Positions 12,051 through 24,079 of a stretch of DNA of 64,000 bases are shown here, in pieces (position 1 is the stretch's first letter; the number at the start of each line of letters is the position of its first letter). A model generated the notes under the pieces. The model saw nothing but the letters and a program-made list of their open reading frames with translations. It searched no databases and was not told where the DNA came from. The DNA lies in NCBI GenBank assembly GCA_030685235.1, contig MU839250.1, forward strand, positions 19,011-83,010, given 5' to 3'. The translations under genes and the position numbers were made by a program. Source of the stretch: Copromyces sp. CBS 386.78 (Eukaryota; Ascomycota; Sordariomycetes; Sordariales; Sordariaceae).

Positions 12051-13310
12051 AGATTTAATAAATTAGAATATTTATAACGGTTATTTATTAAAATTTTATT
12101 TATTTTAATAATATTTAGCTATATAAGGACGGTTTTGTTATTTCCTTTATATCTGTTGGATTTGTACTTTTAAGTGCGATTTAATTAGGAGGCTATATAT
12201 TTCTTTAGACTAAAATAAAATTAATTTTGTTATTTATAATTGGGCCGACAAAGCCGGGCTAATAAGCGGGAATGGGATTATAATAGCTGGGGGCTAGGGT
12301 ATTAGGAATTGGAGCGCTGGGGTTTATAGCGTTAATATAGTAATTATTATTATAATTGGGGCGCTATTGTCCGTAATTATATTAGCCTTAAGCGGGCTAT
12401 TATTAGTTATTATTGTTATTACTATTATTACCCCTACTATTATTATTACGGTTGTTATTACCTCCGTTATTAGAGGTACCGTTATTATTGCCGTTATTAT
12501 TGTAGTTATTATTATTATTACTAGTATTATTAGTATTATTATTGCGGCCTTTATTATAGTTATTACGGGGCTTAACCTCCTTTTTAAAGTTAATGTGGGT
12601 ATAAATGTTTATTTTTATATAATATTTAAAAATACTAATTTTAATTATACGAAATATTTGGATATCCGTTTCGGTTATAGCGTTAAGGTCTATTGTATCG
12701 CCGCTTTGGCTAATAGTCGCTTCGGTCGTAGAAGTGCCGGAACGACCGGTAGGAGCGGAAGTATTAGTTGTATTAGTTTTATAAAATGGGTTAGTTTACT
12801 TTTTATACTAATTTTTATTTTTTAATATTTTAATAAAGTTACGAATAGTTTTAAGCTATTCGTTAAATTTATTGTCGGTAGGTTAGGGACGTTAGTAGGA
12901 AAGGGCGAAGCGAATACGGTCGCTAATTTTCTAACGGAAGTAATAGATTTTTATATTATTATTAAATTTATATTTATTAATAAGTATAATAAATTTTTCT
13001 TTAAAATCGGTTTATTTTATACCTTTAAATATTTTAAAGTTTTTAAAAGCGCGGCGGGATTCGACGACGACGTTAATATTATTATACTTCTTATTTAGTT
13101 TGTTAAAGAGTTTAAGGGTAATATTTTATTTATAAGGTTCGCCGAAGATAGTTTTATTTAATTCGGTTTCGATAGTTTTGAGCGGGATATTTTCAATAGA
13201 GCGGGTAATAAAGCAAAATTTAGGGCGTTTATTAATAAAGATTTTTAATTTATTTATTTAAGTAAATTTTATATATATACGCTAAGTATAATATTTAGTA
13301 GTATATTAGA
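12050..13310 (-). pseudogene. Gypsy-A copy 1 gag
   Basis: Minus-strand match to the gag of copy 2. It includes a low-complexity Asn/Ser linker, seen on the plus strand as ATT/ACT-rich sequence at 12370-12590, and a zinc-knuckle region near 12300. The 152-codon plus-strand open frame at 12367-12825 is the shadow of this Asn-rich linker. Disrupted by RIP stops. Confidence 0.8.
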
Positions 13311-14309
13311 TCGATAATCTTTTACTATTAAAGGCGGGGGTAATAATAATACGTAATACCGACCTATAGCTATTACCGTTCTTACTAGTACTTATAGTAT
13401 CGTTATTATTATTAAGATCGCTAGGCGTACTAAGGGGTAAGGGGGGGTAAGAATTAGGGTTAGGGGATAGCGGGGGGGGAATTAGGCTAATATTTTAGAA
13501 TTAGGTATAAAGGTTGAGAAGGGCTTTTTAATAACGTTCCTTTTAAAATTAAAAAGTGGCTACGGACGTAGTACGAAAATTGTTAAACTCCTTTTTAAGA
13601 GGGGCGATTTATTCGTAAAGCGATTTATTTTATTTTATATAATTTTTTACGCTAGTTTAAACGGCGAATAAATATTGGGTATAAATAGTTATAATATTGT
13701 TCTCCTTGTGAACGACTTCGTAATTAAAATCCCTAATACGGGTTTGGAAGTAGACGACCTCTTCTTTAGTTATAATAAAGTCTTCTTCAAAGTCGCGGGC
13801 GTTGGTTCTAATAGCGATAATATTGTTGTAGAGTAGATGGTAGAAAGTAGAAAAAAAGGTTTAAAAAGTAGGAAGGTTAGTAAGGGTATAAGCTTAGGAA
13901 ATAGGGATTAAAATTTTAATTGCTTAATAATAGAGGCTTTCGAATGTTTAAATAAAAACCGTTAAATTATTTTAGTAGTCTGAATTAATAGCTATTATAA
14001 TAGTGTTAACGATTGTAATAATAATAAAGTTATTAGTTACGGGCTAGGTTCGGAGAGTAATAGAGTTAGATATTAATTATTAGATTAAATATATTTTAAT
14101 AAGTATAAGGGAAGAAAGAGAGTACGAACGATTTTAATTAATGATATTCGGCTTAGTATTTTACCTGGCTTAATGGCTAGGTTCGCAATTAGAGTCGGGA
14201 ACGCGTAAGGTCGAATCTTAATTAATTGATTAATTACTGCGATCGAAATACGAATAATCTTCTTTTTGTAATAGTAAGTATGTATAGTATAATAGTTAAT
14301 ACAATAAAT

Positions 14310-14559
14310 TATTACGGGGCGAGAGGGCACTATTATAAATAGGGTACGATATATATTATTATATAAGGAGAAGAGAGGAGAGAAGGAAGTGTGTGCGGAG
14401 GTCTGGCTATATAGGCGAGAGCCTTGTAGGCTAGACTGTACGCGGGTACGTAAGGCTGTACGTGACAATGATATGTGCGAGGATAGAGTTCTAAGGCTCT
14501 GGTCGTGGCACATGTGCGGTCAGTGCAGCACAGCACATTACAGGCCTAACCCTGTGATA
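14310..14559 (-). repeat. 5' LTR of Gypsy-A copy 1, right half nearly un-RIPed
   Basis: 250 bp. From about 14385 to the outer end it keeps abundant CA and TG, for example GTGCAGCACAGCACATTACA, while the partner LTR has TA at the same places. It therefore shows what the LTR looked like before RIP. A TATA-like stretch and the transcription start should lie here, but I cannot place them. Confidence 0.95.
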
Positions 14560-14564
14560 TTGCG

Positions 14565-15245
14565 ATAAACTAATTTTCGAAGGTATTTCGGGAATTATAT
14601 CGCCGAATAATATATTACCCAAAGCTATACCGGGGGTAAATATTATAGCCTTATTAGGAGGTCGGATTTTATTTTAATTAGCGTTAATTTTAGTAATTAA
14701 ATTTTGTAGGATGGCGTACGACCTAGAATTCCTTCGAAGTAAGAGTTTAATTATTAATAGTAGGGCTAAAGGTTTTTTAGTTAGCCAATTGTATTTATAA
14801 TATTTATATATTTTCATTAGGTACTTCTATAATATAGAATATATCTTCTTATATTTAGTAATAGGGGGCGGACTATTAATTTATCCTTTTTTAAACGGAA
14901 GGGGGAACTATTTTTTTATATATTAATTCGGTAGACCGAAGGCGAATACGTAATATAATTAGCTTTAATTAATTAGTCTACGAAATTGTATACTAATTAT
15001 ATTTATAGTATTTATATATTTTAATTAGGTATTTCTATAGTTTAGAATATATTTTTTCGTATTTAATAATAGGAGTAGTCCTAATTAGCGATTAGTATTA
15101 ATTTTAGTAATTAAATTTTGTAGGATAATATAGATAATTTAGAGCTCTTTCGAAGTAAGAGTTTAACTATTAATAGTAGGGTTAGAAATAGCGTTAAGAA
15201 TAAATATTATAGCCTTTTTAGGGGGTGCTTAAACGTAAAATACTT
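14565..15245 (-). pseudogene. Decayed frame of unknown function, upstream part, with direct repeats
   Basis: A minus-strand frame with few non-RIP stops runs into the Gypsy-A insertion and resumes at 7138. It contains two related segments: block a (14678-14772 and 15078-15188, core TTAGTAATTAAATTTTGTAGG) and block b (14789-14867 and 14985-15072). Both lie in direct orientation but in the order a-b then b-a. No family recognised. Part of the Helitron. Confidence 0.4.
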
Positions 15246-15394
15246 TATAATTTAAGTAATAGGATATTAGTTAGTTAGGTATTTATATTTTAACGTGTAT
15301 TAAGTAGTAATATATTTAAGGTAGTGAATAAGCGGCCGATTAATTCGTATTAAAGTAATAATATTAGCTAGGAATATTATTAAATATTCTTATA

Positions 15395-15515
15395 GAGAAA
15401 GTCTTTTCGGACTATAGAGAAAGTCTTCAGGGACTGTCGCCCCACCCACTTACACCCTTCCCGCGCGCTAATACACTCCAAAATTTTTGAGCCAATTAGA
15501 TCGCTCGCATCCAGA
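15395..15515 (+). repeat. Left TIR of Mutator-like element
   Basis: Pairs with 18960-19081. GTCTT occurs at TIR positions 7 and 29, so a 22-bp direct repeat is built into the TIR, a likely transposase-binding arrangement (inference). Confidence 0.85.
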
Positions 15516-16199
15516 TCGCGGTCTATACTCTACATTGCAATTGTATTCTTTTATAAATTTCACACCAGAAATCTGGGCATTATATTCTTTTATAGAATGT
15601 CACGTGCCCAACCCAAATGTACGCCCAGATGTACGCCCAAATATACACCTAGATTAGCTACTTTACAGCGTACTTTATAGTATACTTAGTAGTACAGTCG
15701 CACATTATACGGTCGTACATCGCTTAATTAAATAATTAATTAATCCTACTCAATTTATATTAATCTATATATTAATAATCTATTTAGTTTCTATCGTAAA
15801 ATCGAGCAATCTAACTACTAGTAAGAGCTCTAGAATCCTAGCGAAAGTTTTAGAATCTTAGCGAATACTTTAGAGTATTAGAGTTTCCCTCCTTTACTAG
15901 CTTTATATATTAGCGATCTATATACTACGCTATTAAATATTAATTAGGGTACTAGTTAGCGTACTTCCCCTACCCTATATAAATTTACTTCTTTTCTCTT
16001 CTCCTCCTTCTTTACTTTTCTATATATTACTACGAGGGCGGCTTCGTTTAGCCTATATAACGGCTAAACGGTCAATTCTATTTTTTTTATTTAAGTTAAC
16101 GCCCTTTTAATTAAATATATTACGCTAAATAGAGGGGGCAATTTATATTAAAATTATAGGGTTTTAATTTGCCTTAAATTATCGGCCCCAATTAGATTA

Positions 16200-18600
16200 T
16201 AAACGAGGCTTTCTTCGAAGTCGTAATAATTAAACTAGCGCAATTAAGGGAGGGGGGGTTTAAATATTAATTAGTATAATTAATTAGGGAATACGAGAGG
16301 GAATTTAAATATTAATTAGCGTAATTAATTAAGGAGTACGAAATTCTAAGGCGAAGGGGGTATTATAGCGGGGGCGACCTTTAAACTTCGTAACCTTATT
16401 AAATTCTTAATATTTTAAATATTAATCCTCGTTATTTAGTAATTTAGTAAGTTACTAAAAGGGGTAATAATCGAATTTTTTAAATATAAATATTCGAAAT
16501 CGGTCGAAGAGGGATTCGAATATTATATATGAATAGGGTAAACCGAATTGCGTAGTAAATTTATTTATATACGGTTCGAATTCTTCTAAGTTTAGTTTAA
16601 TTTCCGTTAGGAGAGTACCGAATGTAATATAACGTTAACGTACTACCTTATCGAAAGCCTTCTAACAAACTTTTCTATAGGCTTCTTTTACTTATAGCTA
16701 AGCGAAATATTTACGTTTAATATATACGATCTACTTTTCGGTTTTATTTTCGATATTCTTTTTTATACTCTCGATTAATTTAAAACTCTATATAATAGTA
16801 GCGACGACGGTACTATTACTTATACGAATATAAACGAATATAATTAATATACTATAAATTGTATAGGGAGGAGTATAATTAACTATAGGATTTACCGTTA
16901 ATAATTTAACTCTTTAATATATAGTTTACTAATTTAATTAGTAATATAGTATAAGGGCTAAAGTTTAGTCTCTCGTTAACGTAATAGGTAGCCTACTCTT
17001 CCTTTACTACTATATAAATCTCTTTTAAATACGTAATAATTGTAATCTATTACGTAAAGTAGTTATAGAATTTATTAAAAGTAATATTAAAATTTTTAAT
17101 AGTATATATATAATAAATATGCTTCTAGAGGGTATAAAGTCTAGTTCGTAAATACTCTATAGTATTAAATAGAAGTTCTAAATTATTTATACTATCTATT
17201 AAACGGTTAAGATTATTAACTACTATTCGATCCTCCTTATTAAATTTATTTAAAATTATAATATTATTAGGAATATCGTTAGGTAATTATATTAATTAAG
17301 CTAATTAAGTTGGCCGAAATATTTACTATATTAATACCAATATTTCTCGTTAGAGTTGTACTTATATTATAGCGGTATAAATATTAATAATTTAGGCGGC
17401 GACCTTCTTATCCTATTTACGCTTAATATTTAATACTATATTTTTATTAACGTAAAATATATAAAGTTAAGACTCTACTTAAGGATAAACCCGCTTAACG
17501 GTTACCTTTATCACTATATTATAATTTATAATAATAATTCTAGGCTTTTTAATATAAATAATTTTATAATGAATATTAACTTAATTTATAAACTAATTAA
17601 AACCCTCCTATCGCTCTTTATTAACCAGTTTAAAACCGTAATTAAAAGTATAACTAATATTAATTATACTAATAATTTAAAAGAAGGCTAGGCCTTTATT
17701 ATTAATTTTATACGTATTATCGTATATTTAAACCTAGGGATTTTCTTTCTACATTTATTCTCCCTATAAATTACTTTAAAAAAAGGTAGTCGGTTTAGTA
17801 TTACTAAATTTATTAACTTAATTAATTTTAAAGTAGACCCCCTTTTTTATAAATAATTTTATAGTAAGCTAAAAGGGGTTATACTTAGTTTATACTTCCT
17901 TTTTAAATTTATAACGAAGGTTAATAAATTACTGCTTTGTAAACTATCTTTTAAACTCTAGAAATTTCTTTTCTAATTCGATAATAATTTCGCAATTGGG
18001 TATATTAGGGCGGTCGATATAAGTAGCGATAAATATTTTATATTAAAATTTAAATATTAAATAGATTAATAGTTTTTTACTAAGTAAATAACTATAAAAT
18101 TTATAGCCTTCTCGAAGATCGAAAGTCTATCGTCTATCGTTATACTTTAATACTTTAGTATACTCCTACTAAGTATATCCCTATTTAGTAATTGAAATTA
18201 ACCAATTATAACTCTCTACTTTATAGTAAAGGGGGCTAATAGTGTAAAATAGTTCGAATTTCGTATAGATACCTTATTAATAATTATAAGAACGACCTTT
18301 TATAATATTATACCCAAACTCTTTTCCCTATATTTATATATCGTTTACTAGCTTATTAAAGGTATTATATTAGGTATTAAAAATAGGGTAATCGTTATAT
18401 TCGTAAAGGGGGCAAAAGTTGGAGGTCTCTTTATCGTCGTTATTATTAGTATTATTATTAATATCTATAGGTTGCATTGAAGTAAGCTCGTTGGGGGGTT
18501 CGCTAAATTCGATAATAGTCTTTAGGGTATTACCTATTAAGGGGGTTATTAAAGGTTTTAAACTAGGGTCGATAAGAGAAAGGTCGATTTGATTAGGGGG
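16200..18600 (-). pseudogene. MULE-type transposase pseudogene
   Basis: Read on the minus strand with TAA/TAG taken as former Gln, the frame shows the MULE transposase core. Near 17735-17705 it reads D-N-T-Y-K-I-N, the first catalytic Asp in the family's D-x-T-Y-K-T-N context. Then comes IIIINYN, where the family has a TD motif (Asp to Asn). LYIFYVNKN near 17475-17441 stands at the family's LC-x2-H-x-x-K-N site (Cys and His to Tyr). Upstream a hydrophilic N-terminal region runs to about 18600. No open stretch is long enough to work. This places the element in the Mutator superfamily rather than hAT, despite the 8-bp duplication. Confidence 0.75.
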
Positions 18601-18959
18601 GGCGCTACAGTTGCGTACGCCCGTCGGTTAGGTCGTTATATCGGCTATTTACGTTACAATTAGCTAGGGAAATATATAGAAAAGATAATAGATTATTTCT
18701 TACTATTAATAGATATTAGCGCTTTATTTACTTAGGGATATTTCGTAATACGCGCGATGGTAATTTGATTAATTATAAGGGTAATAATAGTAATAGTAGA
18801 GGAAGCGATACGATACGACGATACAAATTGCTAAGTATAACGATAGATTATTAGGCTAGCTAGTATAATACGAAATTTAGGTATAATAGGCTGTAATCTG
18901 GGGGCTTGGCGGGCATGGTATAGTTTACTAACGCTAAGAATAGGAGCGTGGAGACTCAG

Positions 18960-19081
18960 AATGGATGCGAGCGATCTAATTAGCTCAAAAATTTTGGGGT
19001 GTATTAGCGCGCGGGAAGGGTGGAGAGAGGGCGGGGCGATAGTCCCTAAAGACTTTCCCTACAGTCCTAAAAGACTTTCTC
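18960..19081 (-). repeat. Right TIR of Mutator-like element
   Basis: Inverted partner of 15395-15515. It ends GACTTTCTC at 19081, directly before the target duplication. Confidence 0.85.
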
Positions 19082-19089
19082 TTCTTATA

Positions 19090-19440
19090 TAGGCGTTTAT
19101 CGGAAGTAGCGGCCTTAGGAAGTTATTAAGGGCGGTATTAATATATTTAAATATAGGCGAAGTAAATAGAAGTAATTGGCGTTTTAGGATTTATTATATT
19201 AATTATAGTTAATAATAATTTTAATCTTATTTTTGAAAAGAACTGGTATTTTTAATTAGAATTAAAGAAATAAAATAATATTATAAATAAAAAGGCGACT
19301 ATTTATTAAAAATAAGTTAACGTATACGGGAATACGTATTAATTATATGTAAGCGAAGGCGATTATATATAATCGAAGTATTTAAATTTAATATTAAATT
19401 TATATTAAGACTATTTAAAACGAATTGGGAAAAGAAGGGA
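19090..19440. repeat. Copy 1 (right part) of a duplicated Helitron segment
   Basis: With 15245-15394 this forms a segment split by the Mutator-like element. It aligns with 20280-20710. Shared blocks include ATTAAAGTAATAATA, the target TTxTTATA region, GGACGGTATTA-like sequence and AAAAAGGCG. It shows duplication inside the Helitron before the transposon arrived. Confidence 0.65.
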
Positions 19441-19770
19441 AAAGTCCGGAAAGGGAGTTTGCCGGTAAATATATAATATTTTTATAATATTAATAGGGGT
19501 AGGGTTAAATTAATAACCTTTTAAAGTCTTACGGCGGGAATTAGGGTTACTAGTGATAATAATAAAAGTAGTATTAATTTATTTACCATTTCCGATTATA
19601 TAGCGCTTAACGGCTAATTCGAATATTTTCCGGACAACTTCCTCAACTATATCACTTTTAAAAATAATATTCAAATCGTAGAATCGGGTAGTAAAGAAGT
19701 TATTAATCTTAGGAATAGCGGGTATAGTAACGGTATTAATAATTAACAATTAATGAATAATAGAAGAAAG
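19440..19770 (-). pseudogene. Short decayed frame of unknown function
   Basis: On the minus strand about 105 codons are open except for one TAA. The frame includes VVRKIFELAVKRYIIGNGK near 19640-19580. I do not recognise the family. It sits between Rep/helicase and the unidentified downstream frames of the Helitron. It looks coding because stops are few for such AT-rich DNA, but chance is not excluded. Confidence 0.35.
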
Positions 19771-19826
19771 ATGGGGAATATATATTTAAATAATAGAATT
19801 ATTATAATATACTACTTTAAACTGCT

Positions 19827-20024
19827 ATTTATTATTTAATCCTTCTATTTATTACTTACTCCTTATATTTATTACTTATTCCTTCCTTTTATTACCCGCT
19901 CCTTTTATTAATTATTTAATTCTTCCCTTTATTATTTACTCCTTCTTTTTATTTCCCGCTCCTTCTATTAATTACTTAATTTTTCCCTTTATTATTTATT
20001 CCTTCTATTTATTACCCGCTCTTC
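19827..20024. repeat. Pyrimidine-rich minisatellite, ~20-bp units
   Basis: CTCCTTCTATTTATTAC-like units recur nine to ten times, with a 60-bp higher-order period marked by TACCCGCTCCTT. It lies in the Helitron and has no gene. Confidence 0.85.
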
Positions 20025-20770
20025 TAACGTTCCTACAATTATATTTTAGCGGTTATATTCTGAATTAATTTATATAATTAAATTTTATAAAAGAATTAAC
20101 GTATCGTAACCCTTATCCGGAAACTTTTTATATATTTACCAGCCGCCAATAATCGGGAATATATAAGGCGCTTTATATATAACGTAGGCTAGAATGTATT
20201 ATATTTCAAAATAGTTTCCAACGCTTTAAAAACTATATAAATCTTTAAAATAATTGTAGTAATATGAAATATAGCGGGAGTAAATTGAATTTAAGCTCCT
20301 AAAATTACCTAATTAATTAATTAAATATATATGGTAATAGGGCAACGGATATACTTTATAAGCGGAGCTAAGAATTTAACTCCTTTACATTAAAGTAATA
20401 ATAGTAGCTAGCCAATGAGATTATTAAATGTTTTTGTATAAGCGCCTATTAGAAACTGTAGTTTTGAAGAAAGGTTGGTAAGGACGGTATTAGTATTACT
20501 ATTTATACGGCCGGGTAATTAATAATATATATATTATAAGAGATAAAATAAAATACGTTATTTAATATTAGGAATATTATTTATTTTAAAATAAAATTGA
20601 AGAAATATAGTAATATTAAGGATAAAAAGGCGGTCGTTTATATAGGAACGCGTATCGATTATATACGGGCGAAATCGATTAAATAGGATCGAAGTGCCCA
20701 ATTTTAATAATAGGATTATAAATTAGTTATATTATTAGAGTTAGAATAGGTAGTATTTCCTAAAGCCGCC
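20025..20770. other. Helitron DNA containing copy 2 of a duplicated segment
   Basis: 20280-20710 is the second copy of the segment split by the Mutator-like element. Its TTTTTGTATA is the unduplicated counterpart of the TTCTTATA target. No gene seen between 20025 and 20770. Confidence 0.55.
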
Positions 20771-20779
20771 TTCGAATAA

Positions 20780-23700
20780 TATTAATATAGCGCTCAATTA
20801 GGGCCTTACTACTCTTCGTCCGGATAGTATTAATATTAAAGGGGTAGTCGAATATAATACTTTATAAAAATTTTACCTTCGAAACGGCTATATATATTAA
20901 ATTAGGGGAAAAATCGTCCTTAGAAATATTTAGAATAGCGGTATTAATTATTGTACTTTATAACTTGTAAACTGTAATAGTATAGGCGATAGTAATAGGA
21001 AATTACTTCCTTATATAAAAAGTAGCGCCCTTTATATATTCCCGAATAAAGCGGAAAATAAGTACGATTTTAGTATTAAATCCTTCACGTTTAAAATAAG
21101 GAGGGCTAATATAATTAGAGAAATGTACTAATAATATATAAAGTACTACCTTTCGAAGTTAAGTATTATAACGCTAAGTAATATTATGAATAATATTAAT
21201 AATACTATTAACTAAACCCTTTTTAGTCTAAACGTTTTTAATAAATATAATTTTTATACTAATAATTAAAGGTAATTATTTATAAAGATTATTAGCGATA
21301 TTAGAATTAATTTCGCTAACTTTAGTACTAATATAGTTAATATATATTTAAATATATAGATTGCCGAATCGTTTAAGATAGTCTTAATTATAATCTTTAT
21401 TTTAGGCGTTAGTTAAATATATACGCAAAGTATCTTCGAATATATTAAAATTATAGCCTTATTTTTATAGTGTAGTAATTACCTGGGTAAATAAAAGTTC
21501 CTAATATTGCCGAACAGGCCGGGAATATTGTAAACCCTTAAGTATTACCCGAAATACTATTTATTTATTATTGCCCTATTAAATAATTTATTTTAATTAG
21601 ATAGTCTAGTCGAATAATTAATATGCTAACCTTCTAGTTATTTTATAGGGGGATAGGTTTTATTTAATATTAATTAAGGCTTTTTCTATAATAGGAAGTA
21701 GTTAGTAGAAATTACTAATAAGAAGAATATTTATACTACTAAAGAATTTTTTATTATAGGTAAGAAATATTTATTTAAACCGCTTATTTATATAGTATAT
21801 TATTTTGAAACTAATTATAGACTTTTCGTTTATAATAAGGTACTGTAGGTAATAAAGTTTTATTTATAAAGATACTAAGTCGTTAGGGCTTAAATTTAGT
21901 AGTTCGGTATTATTTTTAAATACGGAAAGCCGAAGAAGCGAATATAACGTATAATTATTAATATTATTAGCCGTTATACTAGTAGGGGTAGTACGTATAA
22001 TAATAGGATCCTTATAATTATTAGGGTAGCGATAATTATTAGGCGCTAATTCTTCGAGCTAGGTAAATAGTAATCGAATAATATACGATTTACTAGTACT
22101 ACCTTTACTATTAAATTAAATTCTAAGGGGCGTAATTAGAGGGTTCTTATTATAAAGAAAGGCTTTATAATATTCGATAAAAGTATTATAAATAAGGTAT
22201 TACTTTAGGTTAAGGTTAGCTATAGTAGTATTAGTAATTTCCTCGGCTTCGAAAATACTAGGGTTATTAATTTTTATACCCTTCTAATAGTTTAGGATAT
22301 TCGATATAATACTGTTGTATTTACAGTAATAAGTTATCTAATTATATTTTAAATTAATAAGACGACGGCTAAATATATTAATATTTTTATTAGCGCTTAT
22401 AGGCCGGTTAGGGGCTTTTTGAGCTATATGTATTTATTTATCCTATTATACTTCTTTATTTAGCGGTATAATTTCAATATTATTTTTAGGCGGGGGTTTA
22501 AATAATTCGCTGTAGTAATTATATTTATAATAATTATAAATTTTTCGATATTAGTCGTATACTTTAGACTATATTTAATATTATACCCTATTAATTACCT
22601 TTAAATTAGTATTAAGGTAATAAGGGTGATAGAGTATTATTTTAATATAGTAAAAGTCCTAGTAAGAGTTAAATATAATATCCCGTTTATATTTAGGTAT
22701 ATATTTTAATATACGGGGCTCTTTATAGAAACGTTATAATTTAATATTTTAATTAATATAAGTATAAAATTGAAAATATATTAATTTATTAAATTAAAAA
22801 TTGTATTAAAGGTATTTATTATATTAGGTAATATATGTCCGGACTTCGTTATTAATATTAATAATAAATTAATTTTAGGCTTTTTTAAGTCGATAATTTA
22901 TTAATTAAATTACTTTTGTACCTTCGTATAAAAGTAAATAAAGAAAATAATAATAAACTTTTTAATTAAATTAATTTCGTTTTAAAAGTAATTTATTTAT
23001 AAATTTAGTAATACATAAAAGTAGCGGTCTACAGTTAAAAATGCGAAGAAGGATTTAAATTACAAGTTATTAATAAGATAAGGATATAGTTTCGGCCTTA
23101 TAACAATATTTAGCAATATAATAAAGTATAGCTTTAACGCTAGTATACGGAGAGATATCTATATTTACTAACTAACTTAAGGATATAGTAGGGTTCTAAT
23201 TATTAATATAAGTATTATTACGTATAGTATTAAATATATTATAAAGGGGGTTAAATCCCTATATAATATACGGGCGGTTATATATATTTTGAAGGAAGTT
23301 GAAATAGTATACGGCTTCTTCATTTATCGAACCGTCGGGAAATTTGCGGCGCTATAAATAATATATTATATTATATTAATACCGGTTTATATAATTAATA
23401 ATACAAGATAGCGTAGCAAAAGTTAGTTGCTTATATTTCCCTATACGAATAGTAAGTATATTACCTTCGGCCGTATTAGGAGTTCGGTAAGGCTTTAGGT
23501 TAATAGCCGTAATATAAATACCCTAAAAAGTAGTAAATATATATTTTGCCTTTAGCCGTCTTAAACTAAGCTTTAAATATATTTTTATACTAATAAAGAC
23601 TATAATTATAAAGATTACCACGAGCCTACTATTTATACCGGTCCTAATAATTAATAATATAGAACTTCGGTTTAAAAATATACTCCCGAAATATATTGTA

Positions 23701-23819
23701 CCTCTTTTAGAAATATTATACACTAATTATTAAATTATTACGAAAATTCTCCTATACAATCTTGCCTTATTAGCGCTCGTTGCTATTTAACTATTTATTA
23801 TATTAAAGTATAAACCTAA
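20780..23819 (-). pseudogene. Helitron Rep/helicase pseudogene, C-terminal part
   Basis: Minus-strand continuation of 31312-34100 across Gypsy-A copy 2. Near 23599-23625 it reads ARGNLYNYSL at the Rep HUH site (His to Tyr). YIAKYC at 23103-23120 is the Rep two-tyrosine motif (YxxKY) and is intact. A Pif1-like helicase follows: a Walker B-like segment near 21765-21745 reads NKK where DE(K) is expected, with LLISNFYQLLPI (GDF-x-QLPP site) just after. The last motifs are QFPITIAY near 21000 and YIAVSKVKFL near 20895-20863. The Walker A motif was not located. Nicking and unwinding for rolling-circle transposition are the family role. This copy is dead. Confidence 0.85.
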
Positions 23820-23824
23820 TTAAC

Positions 23825-24079
23825 TATCCCAGGGTTAGACCTGTGATGTGCTGTGCTACACTAACTATACATATGCTATACCGACTAAAGCCCAAAGCTC
23901 TGGCCACGCACATATTATCGTTACGTATAACCTTACGTGCCCGCGTACGGTCTAATCTATAGGGTTTTCACCTATATACAACCAAACCTCCGCGTACACT
24001 TCCTTTCTCTCTTCCTTTCTCTTTATATAATAATATATATTTTATTATACCCCTTACAATATTATTTCACTCCGTAATA
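23825..24079 (+). repeat. 5' LTR of Gypsy-A copy 2
   Basis: 255 bp, same length as 31052-31306. The first ~180 bp keep more CA/TG than the 3' copy. The motif AACTATTACGCTACG, shared with Gypsy-C, follows the LTR end, in the expected leader/primer-binding region. Confidence 0.95.

Larger units (their letters stand above)
7139..14559 (-). mobile_element. Gypsy-A copy 1, complete LTR retrotransposon, RIPed
   Basis: 7421 bp with two 250-bp LTRs and a perfect 5-bp target duplication, TTGCG, at 7134-7138 and 14560-14564. It lies on the minus strand: 5' LTR at right, polypurine tract (minus-strand AAGGGGGGATAA) just before the left LTR. LTR ends read TATCAC...GTAATA, consistent with an original TGTCAC...GTGACA. 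It is inserted in Helitron DNA and is homologous over its length to the copy at 23825-31306. No open gag or pol remains. Confidence 0.95.
15395..19081 (-). mobile_element. Mutator-like DNA transposon with long TIRs
   Basis: 3687 bp flanked by a perfect 8-bp target duplication TTCTTATA (15387-15394 and 19082-19089). The ends begin GAGAAAGTCTTTT. The inverted repeats run well over 100 bp and include GAGCCAATTAGATCGCTCGC and its complement. The interior encodes a minus-strand MULE-type transposase pseudogene. The terminal ~200 bp keep CA/TG pairs while the interior is saturated with TA. A related sequence at 20390-20460 in the same Helitron gives the unoccupied target. Confidence 0.9.

Noticed and set aside
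12367..12825. 152-codon plus-strand open frame, Ile/Val-rich
   Set aside because: It is antisense to the Asn/Ser-rich linker of Gypsy-A gag. ATT and GTT runs are the complement of AAT and AAC codons.
15395..19081. Classification as hAT from the 8-bp target duplication
   Set aside because: The transposase core reads like MULE (D-x-TYK-x-N and an LC-x2-H site), and the TIRs exceed 100 bp. hAT TIRs are usually short.
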